A stretch of 64,000 nt of DNA from Geodermatophilaceae bacterium URHA0031 (GCA_000620205.1 JHVP01000012.1:97413-161412); one strand, 5' to 3'; shown: positions 8,105 to 17,105, counted from the stretch's first letter. The notes: generated by a model from the letters alone, not told the origin. Numbers and translations are program-made.

Positions 8105-9073
8105 TCACCAGGCGTACTGCATCGGTGCGGGCCTCTTGCCCGGGAAGACCGCGTCGAGTGCGGCCAGCTGCTCGCCGGACAAGGTGACCCCGACCGCCGC
8201 CAGCGAGCCCTCGAACTGCTCCAGGGTGCGCGGGCCGATGATCGGTGCGGTCACCCCGGGCCGGCTCAGCAGCCAGGCGATGCCGACGTCGGCGGGTGCC
8301 AGGCCCCACCCGGCGCACAGGTCCTCGTAGCGCTGCAGCTGCGGGCGCACCTCGTCCAGCCGCTGCTGGGCCCGCGCGTCGCTGCGCCGGGCGCCGTCGG
8401 CCTTCGCCAGCGCACCCGCCAGCAGGCCGCCCTGCAGCGGGCTCCACGCGATGATCCCGATCCCGTAGTGCTGCGCAGCCGGGATCACCTCCTGCTCGAC
8501 GTCGCGGACCAGCAGGTTGTAGATGGACTGCTCGCTGACCAGGCCGGTGAAGTGCCGGGCCCGGGCCGCCTCGGTCCCGGCGGCCAGCTGCCAGCCGGCG
8601 TGGTTGGAGGAGCCGACGTAGAGCACCTTGCCCTGGGCGACCAGGGTCTCGCAGGCCTGCCAGATCTCGTCCCACGGCGTCTCGAGGTCGACGTGGTGGA
8701 ACTGGTAGAGGTCGATCCAGTCGGTCCGCAGCCGGGCCAGCGAGGCGTCGCAGGCCCGGACGATGTTGCGAGCGGACAGGAACGTGTCGTTCGGCCAGTC
8801 GGACATGCCGCCGTAGACCTTCGTGGCCAGGACGGTGCGGTCCCGACGCCCGCCGCCCTGGGCGAACCAGCTGCCGAGCACCTCCTCGGTGCGGCCCTTG
8901 CCGGCGTCGAAGCCGTAGACGTTGGCGGTGTCGAAGAAGTTGACGCCCTCGGTGTGCGCCCGGTCCATGATCGCGTGGCTGTCCTCCTCGGAGGTCTTCC
9001 AGCCGAAGTTCATCGTGCCCAGGCACAGCCGGGAGACGCTCAGGCCGCTGCGGCCGAGGTGGGTCTGGTCCAT
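8105..9073 (-). CDS. aldo/keto reductase
   Basis: A 322-residue NADPH-dependent TIM-barrel oxidoreductase that reduces aldehydes or ketones. The catalytic tetrad is visible: Asp and Tyr in FDTANVYG, Lys in VLATKVYGG and His in DLYQFHHVD. The cofactor region near the C-terminus reads APIIGPRTLEQFEGSL. Length fits the AKR11/AKR12-like bacterial group. The ATG at 9073 opens the conserved beta-hairpin LGRSGLSVSRLCLGTMNFG. It is divergent from the thioesterase gene with only 27 bp between starts. The substrate is not predictable. Confidence 0.9.
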   Translation of the reverse strand: MDQTHLGRSGLSVSRLCLGTMNFGWKTSEEDSHAIMDRAHTEGVNFFDTANVYGFDAGKGRTEEVLGSWFAQGGGRRDRTVLATKVYGGMSDWPNDTFLSARNIVRACDASLARLRTDWIDLYQFHHVDLETPWDEIWQACETLVAQGKVLYVGSSNHAGWQLAAGTEAARARHFTGLVSEQSIYNLLVRDVEQEVIPAAQHYGIGIIAWSPLQGGLLAGALAKADGARRSDARAQQRLDEVRPQLQRYEDLCAGWGLAPADVGIAWLLSRPGVTAPIIGPRTLEQFEGSLAAVGVTLSGEQLAALDAVFPGKRPAPMQYAW

Positions 9074-9100
9074 GGGCCCGAGCCTGGCACCCTGTCCGTC

Positions 9101-9925
9101 GTGCCGCCGACCGACGTCCCCGCCTTCGACCGCGCCACCGCCGTCACCCGGACCGAGGGCGGCGGGCTGGTCGCCGAGCTCGACGGCGGCTGGGACGTCG
9201 GCGGCGGGATCCTCAACGGCGGCTACCTGCTGTCGGTGGCCGGCCGTGCCGCGCTGCTGGAGAGCCCGCACCCGCACCCGGTGGCGGTGTCGGCCAGCTA
9301 CCTCCGGGCCCCGGCCGCCGGGCCGGCCTCGCTGACCGTCGTCCCCGGTCCGGCCGGCCGCACGCTCGCGCACTCGCTGGTCACCCTCGCCGACGCCGGT
9401 GGGCCGGCGCTCACCGTCACCGCGACGACGGCGACGCTGGGCACCGACGGCCCGCAGTGGTCCGAGCCGACCCCGGACGCCCCGCCGGTGGAGGAGTGCG
9501 TCTCCGTCGCCGAGCACCGCGAGCTCGCCCCGCCCGGCGTGCAGGTGCCCGGGCTGTCGCTGCGGGTCGACATCCGGCTGGACCCCGCCACCGCCGGTTG
9601 GGCGTTCGGCCGGCCCTCCCGGGAGCCGCGGCTGCGGGCGTGGATGCGCTTCACCGACGGGCGGGAGCCCGACCCGCTGGCGCTGCTCACCTTCGCCGAC
9701 GCGCTCCCGCCGACCAGCTTCGCGATGGGCGACCTCGGCTGGGCGCCCACCGTCCAGCTGCAGGTGCTGGTGCGGGCGCTGCCCGCGCCGGGCTGGTGCC
9801 TGGTCGAGGCTCGGTCCAGCGAGATCGCCGGGGGCTGGGTCGACGAGGACTACCGGATCTGGGACTCCACCGGCCGGCTGGTCGCGCAGAGCCGGCAGCT
9901 CGCCCGCTCGCCCCGCCGCCGCTGA
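9101..9925 (+). CDS. acyl-CoA thioesterase, double hotdog
   Basis: A 274-residue protein of the TesB-like double-hotdog thioesterase family (4HBT_3 type), expected to hydrolyse acyl-CoA. The first hotdog contains GGILNGGYLLSVAGRAALL, the usual acyl-CoA pocket helix, and the second contains ADALPPTSFAMGD. A C-terminal WVDEDYRIWDSTGRLVAQSRQLA block is characteristic of the family. The GTG start is close to the start of the divergent aldo/keto reductase, so both probably share one small promoter region. Substrate chain length is unknown. Confidence 0.82.
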   Translation: MPPTDVPAFDRATAVTRTEGGGLVAELDGGWDVGGGILNGGYLLSVAGRAALLESPHPHPVAVSASYLRAPAAGPASLTVVPGPAGRTLAHSLVTLADAGGPALTVTATTATLGTDGPQWSEPTPDAPPVEECVSVAEHRELAPPGVQVPGLSLRVDIRLDPATAGWAFGRPSREPRLRAWMRFTDGREPDPLALLTFADALPPTSFAMGDLGWAPTVQLQVLVRALPAPGWCLVEARSSEIAGGWVDEDYRIWDSTGRLVAQSRQLARSPRRR

Positions 9926-9932
9926 CGTCGGG

Positions 9933-10577
9933 TCAGCCCCAGCGGGCCAGGGCCGCCCGGACGACGTCGTCGGCCAGCTGGGTGAAGTCGGCGTAGTCGA
10001 CGCTGACCGCGCGCATCGGGGTGCGCTGCAGCAGGGCGGTGCCGCCGTCGACCAGCGGCCGGACCCGTGCCCAGGCGCTCGCGTCGGCCACCGGCACGAC
10101 CAGCCCCAGCCAGCCCGGGTGGACGGCGCGCAGCTCCGCGACCGCGGCCTCGACCGTCGAGCCGGTGGCCAGCCCGTCGTCGACCAGCAGCACCGAGCCG
10201 TCCGCGGGCACCCGCGGCTCCGGCAGCGCGGCCGCCCGGTCCGCCAGCCGGCGGCGGGCCTCAGCGGTGAGCGCGGCGTACCGGGCGTCGTCCACCCCGG
10301 GCACGTGACGGGTCGCCCTGCTGCGCACGGTGGTGTGCGCGGTCACCGCACCCAGCGCCAGCTCCGGGAACTCCGGGGCCAGTACCTTGGCGACGACCAC
10401 GAGGTCCAGCCGGGCCGTCCAGCCCAGGGCGCGCAGCCCCTCCACCAGCGCGGCGCCGACCAGGACGCCGCCGCGGGGGAGGCCGACCACGGTCACCGGC
10501 TCCCCGGCGGGGAGCTCCGCCGCTGCGGGCCCGACCAGGCGGCGTCCGGCGTCGCTGCGGTCGCGGAACGAGGCCAC
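9933..10577 (-). CDS. phosphoribosyltransferase domain protein
   Basis: A 214-residue type I phosphoribosyltransferase-fold protein. The PRPP-binding loop VLLVDDGLATGST is complete. The N-terminus GEPVTVVGLPRGGVLVGAAL and DLVVVAKVLAP resemble the stand-alone phosphoribosyltransferases often found near hydrolases in actinobacteria rather than a named purine salvage enzyme. It starts with GTG. It lies downstream of the FtsX-like permease on the same strand, after copy 2 of the stop-linked hairpin. Substrate unknown. Confidence 0.82.
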   Translation of the reverse strand: MASFRDRSDAGRRLVGPAAAELPAGEPVTVVGLPRGGVLVGAALVEGLRALGWTARLDLVVVAKVLAPEFPELALGAVTAHTTVRSRATRHVPGVDDARYAALTAEARRRLADRAAALPEPRVPADGSVLLVDDGLATGSTVEAAVAELRAVHPGWLGLVVPVADASAWARVRPLVDGGTALLQRTPMRAVSVDYADFTQLADDVVRAALARWG

Positions 10578-10640
10578 CCCGTCAGCGTCGCAGGTGCACG
10601 CCGTCCGTGGTCCCTCCCTGCGCCGGTGACGTGCTGGAGC

Positions 10641-10694
10641 GGCCCCCTGCAGGGGCCCGCCGCGAGCTCGCGAGTGGTGGGGGGCAGGGGGTCC
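10641..10694. terminator. stop-linked hairpin, copy 2
   Basis: On the minus strand the permease stop TGA is followed by CGAA, then GGACCCCCTGC pairing with GCAGGGGGCC. An inner stem around CGCGAGCTCGCG extends it. The flank GCTCCAGCACGTCACC is shared with copy 1, 5.6 kb away, so the two copies are clearly homologous and not just similar hairpins. Confidence 0.75.
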
Positions 10695-10698
10695 TTCG

Positions 10699-13362
10699 TC
10701 AGGCGTCCTGGCGGAGGACCGTCGCGGGGTCGGCCCGGTCGGCGGCGCGCTGGGCGTACAGCGCGGCCAGCCCGGCGACGACGACCACCACGACCGCGCT
10801 GACGGCGAGCGCCGTCCAGGGCACGTCCAGCAGCGGGGTGGGCGGCCGGATCAGGTCGACGTCCAGCCGGCGGTAGACCAGCGCCACCGCGCCGCCGGCC
10901 AACACGGCGCCCAGCAGCAGCCCGGTGACCGCGACCCCGCCCAGCTCGACCAGCAGCGAGCGCAGGTGGGCGCCACGGCCGAGACCGAGCCGGCGCGCCA
11001 TCACGTACCCCGACACCCGGCTGCGGGAGCGCGCCTCCAGGTACAGCAGCAGCCCGCCGACGGCGATGACCCCGACGAAGACGGCGAGCGCTGACAGGTA
11101 GCCGAAGGTCCAGGTGATGCCGAGGAAGTTCGCGCTCTGCTGCACCCCGGCCGGCTCCAGCGCCCGGAAGCCGACGCCGCCGGCCGCGCTGAGCGCCTCG
11201 GCCGCCGGGCCCAGCGGACCGTCGGTCCAGATCTCGGCGGCCCGGGCGGCGCCGGCGGTGCGCTCGATCTCCGGCAGCCGGTCCGCGGCCACCAGGACCA
11301 GCGGGGCGTCCACGCGCCGACCGGGCAGCACCCGGGCCGTTGCGACCACCTCGGCGGGCACCTCCGTGCTGCCCACCCGCAGATCCGGGTTGCCGGCCGG
11401 TACCCCGGCGGCCACGACCGGCAGCCGGCCGTCCACCGTCGGCCCGGTCAGCGCGGCCATCAGCTCGGGCAGCGGCACGTCGGCGAAGGAGTCGTCCCAG
11501 AACGCGGTGCCGGCGAAGTCGGCCGGGTCGACGGCGAGCACCTGGACGTCGCGGCGACCGGAGCTGTCGCCCTCCCCGTCGCGGGCGGCCACGCTGCCGT
11601 CGTACCGGACGACGAAGGTGCCCACTGCGTCGATGCCGGGCGTCGGCGTGAACCGGGACAGGGTCTGCAACGCCCGGGTGGCGCCGATCTGCACGCCGAC
11701 CTTGGCGTCCAGCGTCTGCTCCGCGCTGGCGGTCAGCGTCGCGGTGTAGCTCAGCACGGCGACCGGCAGGGTGACCGCGACCAGCAGGGTCGCCGTGGCC
11801 AGCCGGGCGGCGGCCAGCCGGTTCACGGCCAGGAAGACGGCGGGGGGGCGGCGTCCGGCCCAGCGGCGGAGCCGCGGCAGCAGCGCGGTGAGCAGCCGGC
11901 CCAGCAGCATCGCGGCGCCGGCGATGGCCAGCAGCGGGAAGGCGACCAGCAGCCCGTTGACCTGCGCGACACCGCCGGTGCTGACGACCGCGTCACGGGT
12001 CTGCAGCAGCAGCCAGCACCAGCCGGCGCCCAGCAGCAGCGCGAGCTCCCACGGCACCTGCGAGGGCCACCGCGGGGCGGCGCCGAGCGGCCGCTCGGCC
12101 GTGCCGCGGGCGCGCAGGCCGGCCACGGCGGCGGCCGCCCCCAGCCCGACCACGAAGGCCGCGACGGCCGCGACGACCGCGGCGGAGGTGGCCGCCGGGT
12201 CCAGGTCGTCGGCCGGGCCGAGGCCGCTGGTCAGCAGCCGGGCACCGGCCCAGCCGACCGCGGCGCCGGCGAGCGCGGGCAGCCCCAGCTCCAGGGCCGC
12301 CTTGCCGGCCAGCGGCACCGGCCCGACCCCGCGGGCGGCCAGCAGCCGGACCTCGGTGGCCCGCCGGTCGGCCCAGAAGCTGCCGGCCGCGGCCACCAGC
12401 ACCAGCGCCAGCAGCGCTCCGGCGACCGCCACCGGGACCACCGGACCGCGCAGCCCGGACTCCACCAGCTCCGCCCGGTCGATCGCGTCGGCCAGCCGCG
12501 TCTCGGGGTCCTCGGCCGCGGTCGGCAGGTCCGTCGCCGCAGTCGCGGCGGCCTGCGCCTGCGCCTGCCGGTCGACCATGGCGGTCGCCTCGGTGACCGA
12601 CGTGTCGGCCGCGCGCAGGGGGACCTCGCGGCGCAGGACGATGGCGTTGGTGCTGGCGGCGACGTCGAAGAAGACGGCCTCGTCGGTGGCCAGCACCAAG
12701 GCCGGCGGCGGGGTGTTCGCGCTGGCGTCGTTGGCGTACAGCGGCCGGTAGTCGCACCAGAAGGCGCTGGGCTGGTAGGCGAACAGGTCGGTGTAGACAC
12801 CGACCACGGGCACCGGCCGGCCGGCCATGGTGATGGTGTCGCCGACGTCGATGCCGGCGCTGGTGGCGTAGCTGGCCGGCAGGGCCACGCCCGACCCGTC
12901 CGCGCGGTCCACCCAGCGCACCTGTTCCAGGGCACCCGGCCGGTAGAACACCGCGGCGGGCAGGCTCAGCTCCACCCCGCCGGCGTCCCGGACGACGGCG
13001 GTCCCGCTCAGCATCACCGGCGAGGACCGGTCGCCGACCTGGGCCCAGGCGTCGGCCAGCGCGGCGTCGTCCGCCGGCCCCGGTGTGGGGAGACCGGTCG
13101 GGTCACCGTTCTGGTCGAGCAGGGGGACGCCGAAGCCGGTGTGCCCCCAGCCTGCCTCGGCGCACTCCGCGGCCAGCTGCTGCTGCAGCGCCGCCGACCG
13201 GGCGGAGGAGAGGAACAGCGGCGCGGAGGCGACCGCGCAGGCCAGGATCGCGCTGGTCACCAGCACGGCGAGGACGGCGGCGGGCTGGCGCAGCCCCAGC
13301 AGCGGCGCCCGGGTCCACGGCGCCAGCCGCCACAGCGCTGGGCGGCTCACGAGCGCACGCAC
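10699..13362 (-). CDS. FtsX-like ABC transporter permease
   Basis: An 887-residue membrane protein of the FtsX/MacB permease family. An N-terminal helix (AAVLAVLVTSAILACAVASA) is followed by a large extracytoplasmic domain to about residue 300, then a bundle of helices (VVPVAVAGALLALVLVAAAG and onwards), a second large extracytoplasmic domain around residues 500-720 and a terminal helix group near FGYLSALAVFVGVIAVGG. The GTG at 13362 is annotated; a second in-frame GTG at 13350 is also possible, since the GGAGG at the junction is very close to the first. It lies downstream of two MacB-type ATPase genes, which are its likely partners. It may export a lipid or peptide or act on the envelope. 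Confidence 0.85.
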   Translation of the reverse strand: MRALVSRPALWRLAPWTRAPLLGLRQPAAVLAVLVTSAILACAVASAPLFLSSARSAALQQQLAAECAEAGWGHTGFGVPLLDQNGDPTGLPTPGPADDAALADAWAQVGDRSSPVMLSGTAVVRDAGGVELSLPAAVFYRPGALEQVRWVDRADGSGVALPASYATSAGIDVGDTITMAGRPVPVVGVYTDLFAYQPSAFWCDYRPLYANDASANTPPPALVLATDEAVFFDVAASTNAIVLRREVPLRAADTSVTEATAMVDRQAQAQAAATAATDLPTAAEDPETRLADAIDRAELVESGLRGPVVPVAVAGALLALVLVAAAGSFWADRRATEVRLLAARGVGPVPLAGKAALELGLPALAGAAVGWAGARLLTSGLGPADDLDPAATSAAVVAAVAAFVVGLGAAAAVAGLRARGTAERPLGAAPRWPSQVPWELALLLGAGWCWLLLQTRDAVVSTGGVAQVNGLLVAFPLLAIAGAAMLLGRLLTALLPRLRRWAGRRPPAVFLAVNRLAAARLATATLLVAVTLPVAVLSYTATLTASAEQTLDAKVGVQIGATRALQTLSRFTPTPGIDAVGTFVVRYDGSVAARDGEGDSSGRRDVQVLAVDPADFAGTAFWDDSFADVPLPELMAALTGPTVDGRLPVVAAGVPAGNPDLRVGSTEVPAEVVATARVLPGRRVDAPLVLVAADRLPEIERTAGAARAAEIWTDGPLGPAAEALSAAGGVGFRALEPAGVQQSANFLGITWTFGYLSALAVFVGVIAVGGLLLYLEARSRSRVSGYVMARRLGLGRGAHLRSLLVELGGVAVTGLLLGAVLAGGAVALVYRRLDVDLIRPPTPLLDVPWTALAVSAVVVVVVAGLAALYAQRAADRADPATVLRQDA

Positions 13363-13382
13363 CCCTCCGCCGGCCGGCGCCC

Positions 13383-13540
13383 GCTCACGAGGACACGCCT
13401 CGCTCCGCTCGGTCGTTCGTTCCGCTCCTCGCTCGCTGGCGCTCGCTGCGATGCTCGCTCACGAGGACACGCCTCGCTCCGCTCGGTCGTTCGTTCCGCT
13501 CCTCGCTCGCTGGCGCTCGCTGCGATGCTCGCTCACGAGG
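13383..13540 (-). repeat. two identical 74-bp tandem repeats (REP-like)
   Basis: A 74-bp unit occurs twice without a mismatch (13383-13456 and 13457-13530), followed by 10 bases of a third copy. Read on the minus strand each unit carries GAGCATCGCAGCGAGCG and later GCGAGGAGCGGAAC. It fills the gap between the ATPase and permease genes and the partial copy includes the ATPase stop codon. The same core is found at 30.1 kb and 39.95 kb. Confidence 0.9.
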
Positions 13541-14219
13541 GCGCCCCCTCGGTGACCACGCCGTCGCGCATCGACAGCACCCGGTCGGCGCGGGCCCAGG
13601 CGAGCTCGTCGTGCGTGGCGATCAGCACCGCGGCCCCGCCCCGGGCTGCCTCGACGACCGCGTCCAGCAGCCCGTCGGCGTGCCCGCGGTCCTGGTGCGC
13701 GGTCGGCTCGTCGGCCAGCAGCACCGCCGGGCGGAGCAGCAGCGCCCGGGCGACGGCCACCCGTTGCTGCTCGCCGAGCGAGGCCTGGTGCGGGTACCGG
13801 TCGGCGAGGTGGGCGAGACCGAAGTCCGCCAGCAGCGCCCGGGCGCGGGGTTCCTCGCTGCCGGCGGTGCCACGCAGCCGGGCCGGCAGCAGCACGTTGT
13901 CGGCGAGGCTGAGATCGGTCACCAGGCCCAGGGCCTGCGGCACGAGCGCGAGGTCCCGCCAGCCGAAGGTGTCCGGCCGGCGGTCGCCCAGCGGCCCGAG
14001 GTAGCGCAGCTCGCCCTCGTCCGCGGTCTCCCAACCGCAGAGCAGGGCGAGCAACGTGCTCTTGCCCGAGCCGGACGGGCCGACGAGCGCCACGAACTCC
14101 CCGGCGTCCACCCGCAGGTCCACCCCGGCCAGGGCGGAGACGGTCTCCGCACCGCGGCTGTAGCGCTTGACCAGACCGGAGCCGACCAGCCCGCCGGACG
14201 GTTGCACCCGCTCGGTCAC
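13533..14219 (-). CDS. MacB/LolD-type ABC ATPase
   Basis: A 228-residue nucleotide-binding subunit for an FtsX-type permease. Walker A is GPSGSGKST near residue 43, Walker B is VLLADEPTAHQD and the H-loop is ATHDE. The signature is ASLGEQQRVAVARA, so the canonical LSGGQ is altered at its first and third positions (SLGEQ). The GTG start overlaps the stop of the other ATPase by 4 nt. Together with that ATPase and the downstream permease it probably forms one exporter with two non-identical nucleotide sites. Confidence 0.88.
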   Translation of the reverse strand: MTERVQPSGGLVGSGLVKRYSRGAETVSALAGVDLRVDAGEFVALVGPSGSGKSTLLALLCGWETADEGELRYLGPLGDRRPDTFGWRDLALVPQALGLVTDLSLADNVLLPARLRGTAGSEEPRARALLADFGLAHLADRYPHQASLGEQQRVAVARALLLRPAVLLADEPTAHQDRGHADGLLDAVVEAARGGAAVLIATHDELAWARADRVLSMRDGVVTEGAPS

Positions 14220-14959
14220 GGCACCAGCCGCCCGTGGTCCAGCCGCACGAAGCCGTCGGCGATGGCCATCACCCGGGGGTCGTGCGAGGAGAGCACGAAG
14301 CCCACCCCGGCTGCGGCGAGGTCCTCCATGGCGGTCAGCACCCGCTCGGCCGCGGCGGTGTCCAGCTCGGCGGTGGGTTCGTCGGCGACGACCAGTGCCG
14401 GGTCGCCGACGACGCCGCAGGCCACCGCCAGCCGCTGCTGCTCCCCGCCGGAGAGCTGCCCGGGCAGGTGGTCGGCGCGGTCCCGCAGGCCCAGCCGGTC
14501 CAGCAGGTCCAGCGCCGCACCCGCGGTCACCGGGGCGCCGCGCAGCGAGGCGGCCAGCCGGACCTGGGCCACGGCGTCCAGGTAGGGGAGCAGGTTCTCG
14601 CCCGGCCGCTGGAACAGGTAGGCGACCTGGCGCTGCCGCAGCCTCCGGCGGGCCCGGGGGCGCAGCCGGTCCACCCGCTGCCCGGCGATCAGCACCTCGC
14701 CGGCGTCCGGGGAGTCGATGCAGGCGAGCAGCCGCAGCAGCGAGGACTTGCCCGACCCGGACGGCCCGACCACCACGGTCACCCGGGCGCGGGGGATCGC
14801 CAGGGTGACGTCGACCAGCGCGGGGACCGACTCGGTCGCCGTCCGGTAGGTCTTGTCGACGCCGCGGCACACGGCGGCCGGGGCCGTGTCGGCCGCGGGG
14901 CTGAAGACCGGGGCGGACAGCGGGTCCTCGGCGAACCGGAACCCCTCTGCGCTCGTCAT
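14216..14959 (-). CDS. MacB/LolD-type ABC ATPase
   Basis: A 247-residue ATPase with an extra N-terminal segment of about 30 residues before the domain (GVDKTYRTATESVPALVDV). Walker A GPSGSGKSS, signature LSGGEQQRLAVACG, Walker B LVVADEPTAELD and H-loop SSHDP are all present, so this looks like the fully canonical partner of the pair. The ATG lies 11 bp after the TetR gene stop, and the stop overlaps the next ATPase. Two consecutive ATPase genes for one large FtsX-like permease is an arrangement known in actinobacteria. Confidence 0.88.
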   Translation of the reverse strand: MTSAEGFRFAEDPLSAPVFSPAADTAPAAVCRGVDKTYRTATESVPALVDVTLAIPRARVTVVVGPSGSGKSSLLRLLACIDSPDAGEVLIAGQRVDRLRPRARRRLRQRQVAYLFQRPGENLLPYLDAVAQVRLAASLRGAPVTAGAALDLLDRLGLRDRADHLPGQLSGGEQQRLAVACGVVGDPALVVADEPTAELDTAAAERVLTAMEDLAAAGVGFVLSSHDPRVMAIADGFVRLDHGRLVP

Positions 14960-14970
14960 CGACGGGCAGC

Positions 14971-15609
14971 CTAGAGGTCCGCGGCGGCCCTGCCCGGCAG
15001 GTCGACCTCGCCGGTGAGGTAGCGCTGCACGGTGGGCCCGACGGCGGCGACGAGCTCGTCCGGTGACGCCGAGGCCAGCGGCTCCACCCGCAGCACGTAC
15101 CGGGTCATCACCACCCCGATCAGCTGGGACGCGACCAGCGACCCGCGGGCCTCCGCCTCGGCGGCCGGCAGGTCCAGCGTGCCGACCACCCGGCGCAGCA
15201 CCTGCGCGACGAGGAACTCGCGGAGCAGCCGTGCGGTCCACTCGTTGCTCACCGCCGAGCGCACCAGCGCCAGGCCGGCGGCGCGCGCCGGGCCGTCCCA
15301 CACCCGCAGCAGCAGCCGGACGACGTTGGCGCCGAGGTCCGCCGTCCCGCCGGCCAGCACCTCGGGGAGCAGCTCCTCGGGATCGACCGGAGCGTGGATC
15401 GCGGCGAGGAACAGCTTGTCCTTGCTGCCGAAGTAGTGGTGGACGAGCGCCGGGTCGACACCGGCGTCGGCGGCGATCACCCGGATCGAGGCGCCGTCGA
15501 AGCCGCGCTCCGCGAAGGCGGTGCGCGCCGCGGCGAGCACCGCCTCCCGGGTGTCGGGGTTGCCGGGGCGCCGGCCGGTCGGGCGGGCGCGGCGGGCGGG
15601 CTGGCTCAG
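14971..15609 (-). CDS. TetR-family regulator, apparent CTG start
   Basis: A 212-residue repressor. The N-terminal helix-turn-helix runs TREAVLAAARTAFAERGFDG then SIRVIAADAGVDPALVHHYF and SKDKLF, a classic TetR pattern; the rest is a helical ligand domain. No ATG, GTG or TTG is available between the upstream in-frame region and the domain. A CTG at 15609 overlaps the permease stop as CTGA and is preceded by AGGAGG at 5 nt, so I annotate it as the start. The gene lies between the ABC-2 pair and the MacB-type genes and probably represses the ABC-2 promoter, where AACTCA repeats are found. Confidence 0.85.
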   Translation of the reverse strand: MSQPARRARPTGRRPGNPDTREAVLAAARTAFAERGFDGASIRVIAADAGVDPALVHHYFGSKDKLFLAAIHAPVDPEELLPEVLAGGTADLGANVVRLLLRVWDGPARAAGLALVRSAVSNEWTARLLREFLVAQVLRRVVGTLDLPAAEAEARGSLVASQLIGVVMTRYVLRVEPLASASPDELVAAVGPTVQRYLTGEVDLPGRAAADL

Positions 15610-16373
15610 TTGGTCCTCCTCCGCAGCGTGGCCGCCGCGAGCCCCAGCGCCAGCAGCGCGGCGCCGGCGACGACACCGATGTCGATCCACATCGTGCCCG
15701 TCGCCGTGGTCGAGCTGCCGACCTCCTGCAGGGCGTCGACGGCGTAGGTCATCGGCAGCAGGTCGCTGACCGCCTGCAGCCAGTCCGGCAGCTGATCTCG
15801 CGGCACCAGCAGGCCGCACAGGAAGAACTGCGGCAGCACGATCACCGGCATGAACTGCACGGCCTGGAACTCGCTGCGGGCGAAGGCGCTGGCCAGCAGG
15901 CCCAGCGCCACGCCGAGCACCGCCGTCACGACGGCGATGAGCACGACCAGGACCACCGCTCCGGCGACGTCCAGGCCGTAGCCGGTCGTCGCGACGGCCA
16001 CCGTCACCAGCGCCTGCGCGGTCGCGGCCAGCCCGAACGCGGCGCCGTACCCGAGCAGCAGGTCCGGGCGAGACAGCGGGGTGGTGAGCAGTCGCTCGAG
16101 CGTGCCGGAGGTGCGCTCGCGCAGCATCGCGATGCTGGTCACCAGGAACATCACCACGAACGGGAGGATCCCGAGCATGGTCAGCCCGATCCGGTCGAAG
16201 GCGTCGGCCTGGCCGGGAGGCGTCGGGACGTCGGCGTAGACGAGGTAGAGCAGCCCGAGCAGCGCGCTGGGCAGCACGAGCAGCATCGCCACCGTGCGGT
16301 GGTCGTGGCCGAGCTGGCGCAGCACCCGTCCGGCGGTCGCGGTGGTGAGCCGGGGGCTGAGCGCGGTGGTCAT
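15606..16373 (-). CDS. ABC-2 type permease
   Basis: A 255-residue membrane subunit with six hydrophobic segments, beginning VAMLLVLPSALLGLLYLVYA. The cytoplasmic loop RERTSGTLERLLTTPLSRPD is the hallmark of ABC-2 drug-export permeases such as DrrB. The ATG overlaps the stop of its ATPase gene by 4 nt. With that ATPase it should form a homodimeric exporter. The final codons carry the ribosome site for the TetR gene. Confidence 0.9.
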   Translation of the reverse strand: MTTALSPRLTTATAGRVLRQLGHDHRTVAMLLVLPSALLGLLYLVYADVPTPPGQADAFDRIGLTMLGILPFVVMFLVTSIAMLRERTSGTLERLLTTPLSRPDLLLGYGAAFGLAATAQALVTVAVATTGYGLDVAGAVVLVVLIAVVTAVLGVALGLLASAFARSEFQAVQFMPVIVLPQFFLCGLLVPRDQLPDWLQAVSDLLPMTYAVDALQEVGSSTTATGTMWIDIGVVAGAALLALGLAAATLRRRTN

Positions 16374-17092
16374 GCCGGGACCTCCTCGGTCCGCCGGACG
16401 AGCGTCAGGAACGCCTCTTCCAGGTCGTCGGTGCCGGTGCGGGAGCGCAGCTCCGCGGGGGTGGAGTCGCTGAGCAGCCGGCCCTCGCGGAGCAGCAGCA
16501 GCCGGTCGCAGCGGCCGGCCTCGTCCATCACGTGGCTGGAGACCACCAGCGTCGTCCCGGCGTCGGCCAGGGCGTGGAAACGGCTCCACAGCTCGACCCG
16601 CAGCACCGGGTCGAGGCCGACCGTCGGCTCGTCGAGCACCAGCAGCTCGGGTTCGCCGACCAGCGCGCAGGCCAGGGAGGCACGCCCGCGCTGACCGCCG
16701 GAGAGGTCCTCGACCAGCTGTCCGGCGGCGTCGGCGAGGCCGACGTCGGCGATCGCCGCGTCGGCGGCCGCGGCTCCCCGGCCGTACAGCGCGGCGAAGT
16801 AGCGGACGTTCTCCCGGACGGTGAGGTCGGCGTACACGCTGGGGGCCTGGGTGACGTAGCCGACCCGGGACCGCAGCTCCGCCGAGCCGGCCGGGCGGCC
16901 GAGCACGGTGACCGACCCCGAGCGCACCTGCTGCACGCCGACGATCGCACGCATCAGGGTGCTCTTCCCGCTCCCGCTCGGCCCCAGCAGGCCGGTGACC
17001 CGACCGGGCGGGACGGTGCAGCCCACCTCGTGCAGGACCCGGCGTGCCCCCCGGTGCACGACCAGGTCGGTGACGGTGACAGCGGCGTCCAT
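16370..17092 (-). CDS. ABC-2 type ATPase (DrrA-like)
   Basis: A 240-residue ATPase with Walker A GPSGSGKST near residue 38, Q-loop YVTQAPSVY, signature LSGGQRGRASLACAL, Walker B LLVLDEPTVGLDP and H-loop SSHVMDE. The QRGR wording of the signature is typical of drug and lantibiotic immunity exporters. It is the first gene of a co-directional run of six genes ending at 10699. The promoter region upstream carries repeated AACTCA half-sites, a likely target of the TetR protein encoded two genes downstream. Confidence 0.9.
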   Translation of the reverse strand: MDAAVTVTDLVVHRGARRVLHEVGCTVPPGRVTGLLGPSGSGKSTLMRAIVGVQQVRSGSVTVLGRPAGSAELRSRVGYVTQAPSVYADLTVRENVRYFAALYGRGAAAADAAIADVGLADAAGQLVEDLSGGQRGRASLACALVGEPELLVLDEPTVGLDPVLRVELWSRFHALADAGTTLVVSSHVMDEAGRCDRLLLLREGRLLSDSTPAELRSRTGTDDLEEAFLTLVRRTEEVPA

Positions 17093-17105
17093 GACGACCC
17101 CCAGC

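Noticed and set aside
13383..13540. CRISPR array
   Set aside because: Only two adjacent identical 74-bp units without spacers; related single copies occur elsewhere, so it is a REP-like repeat.
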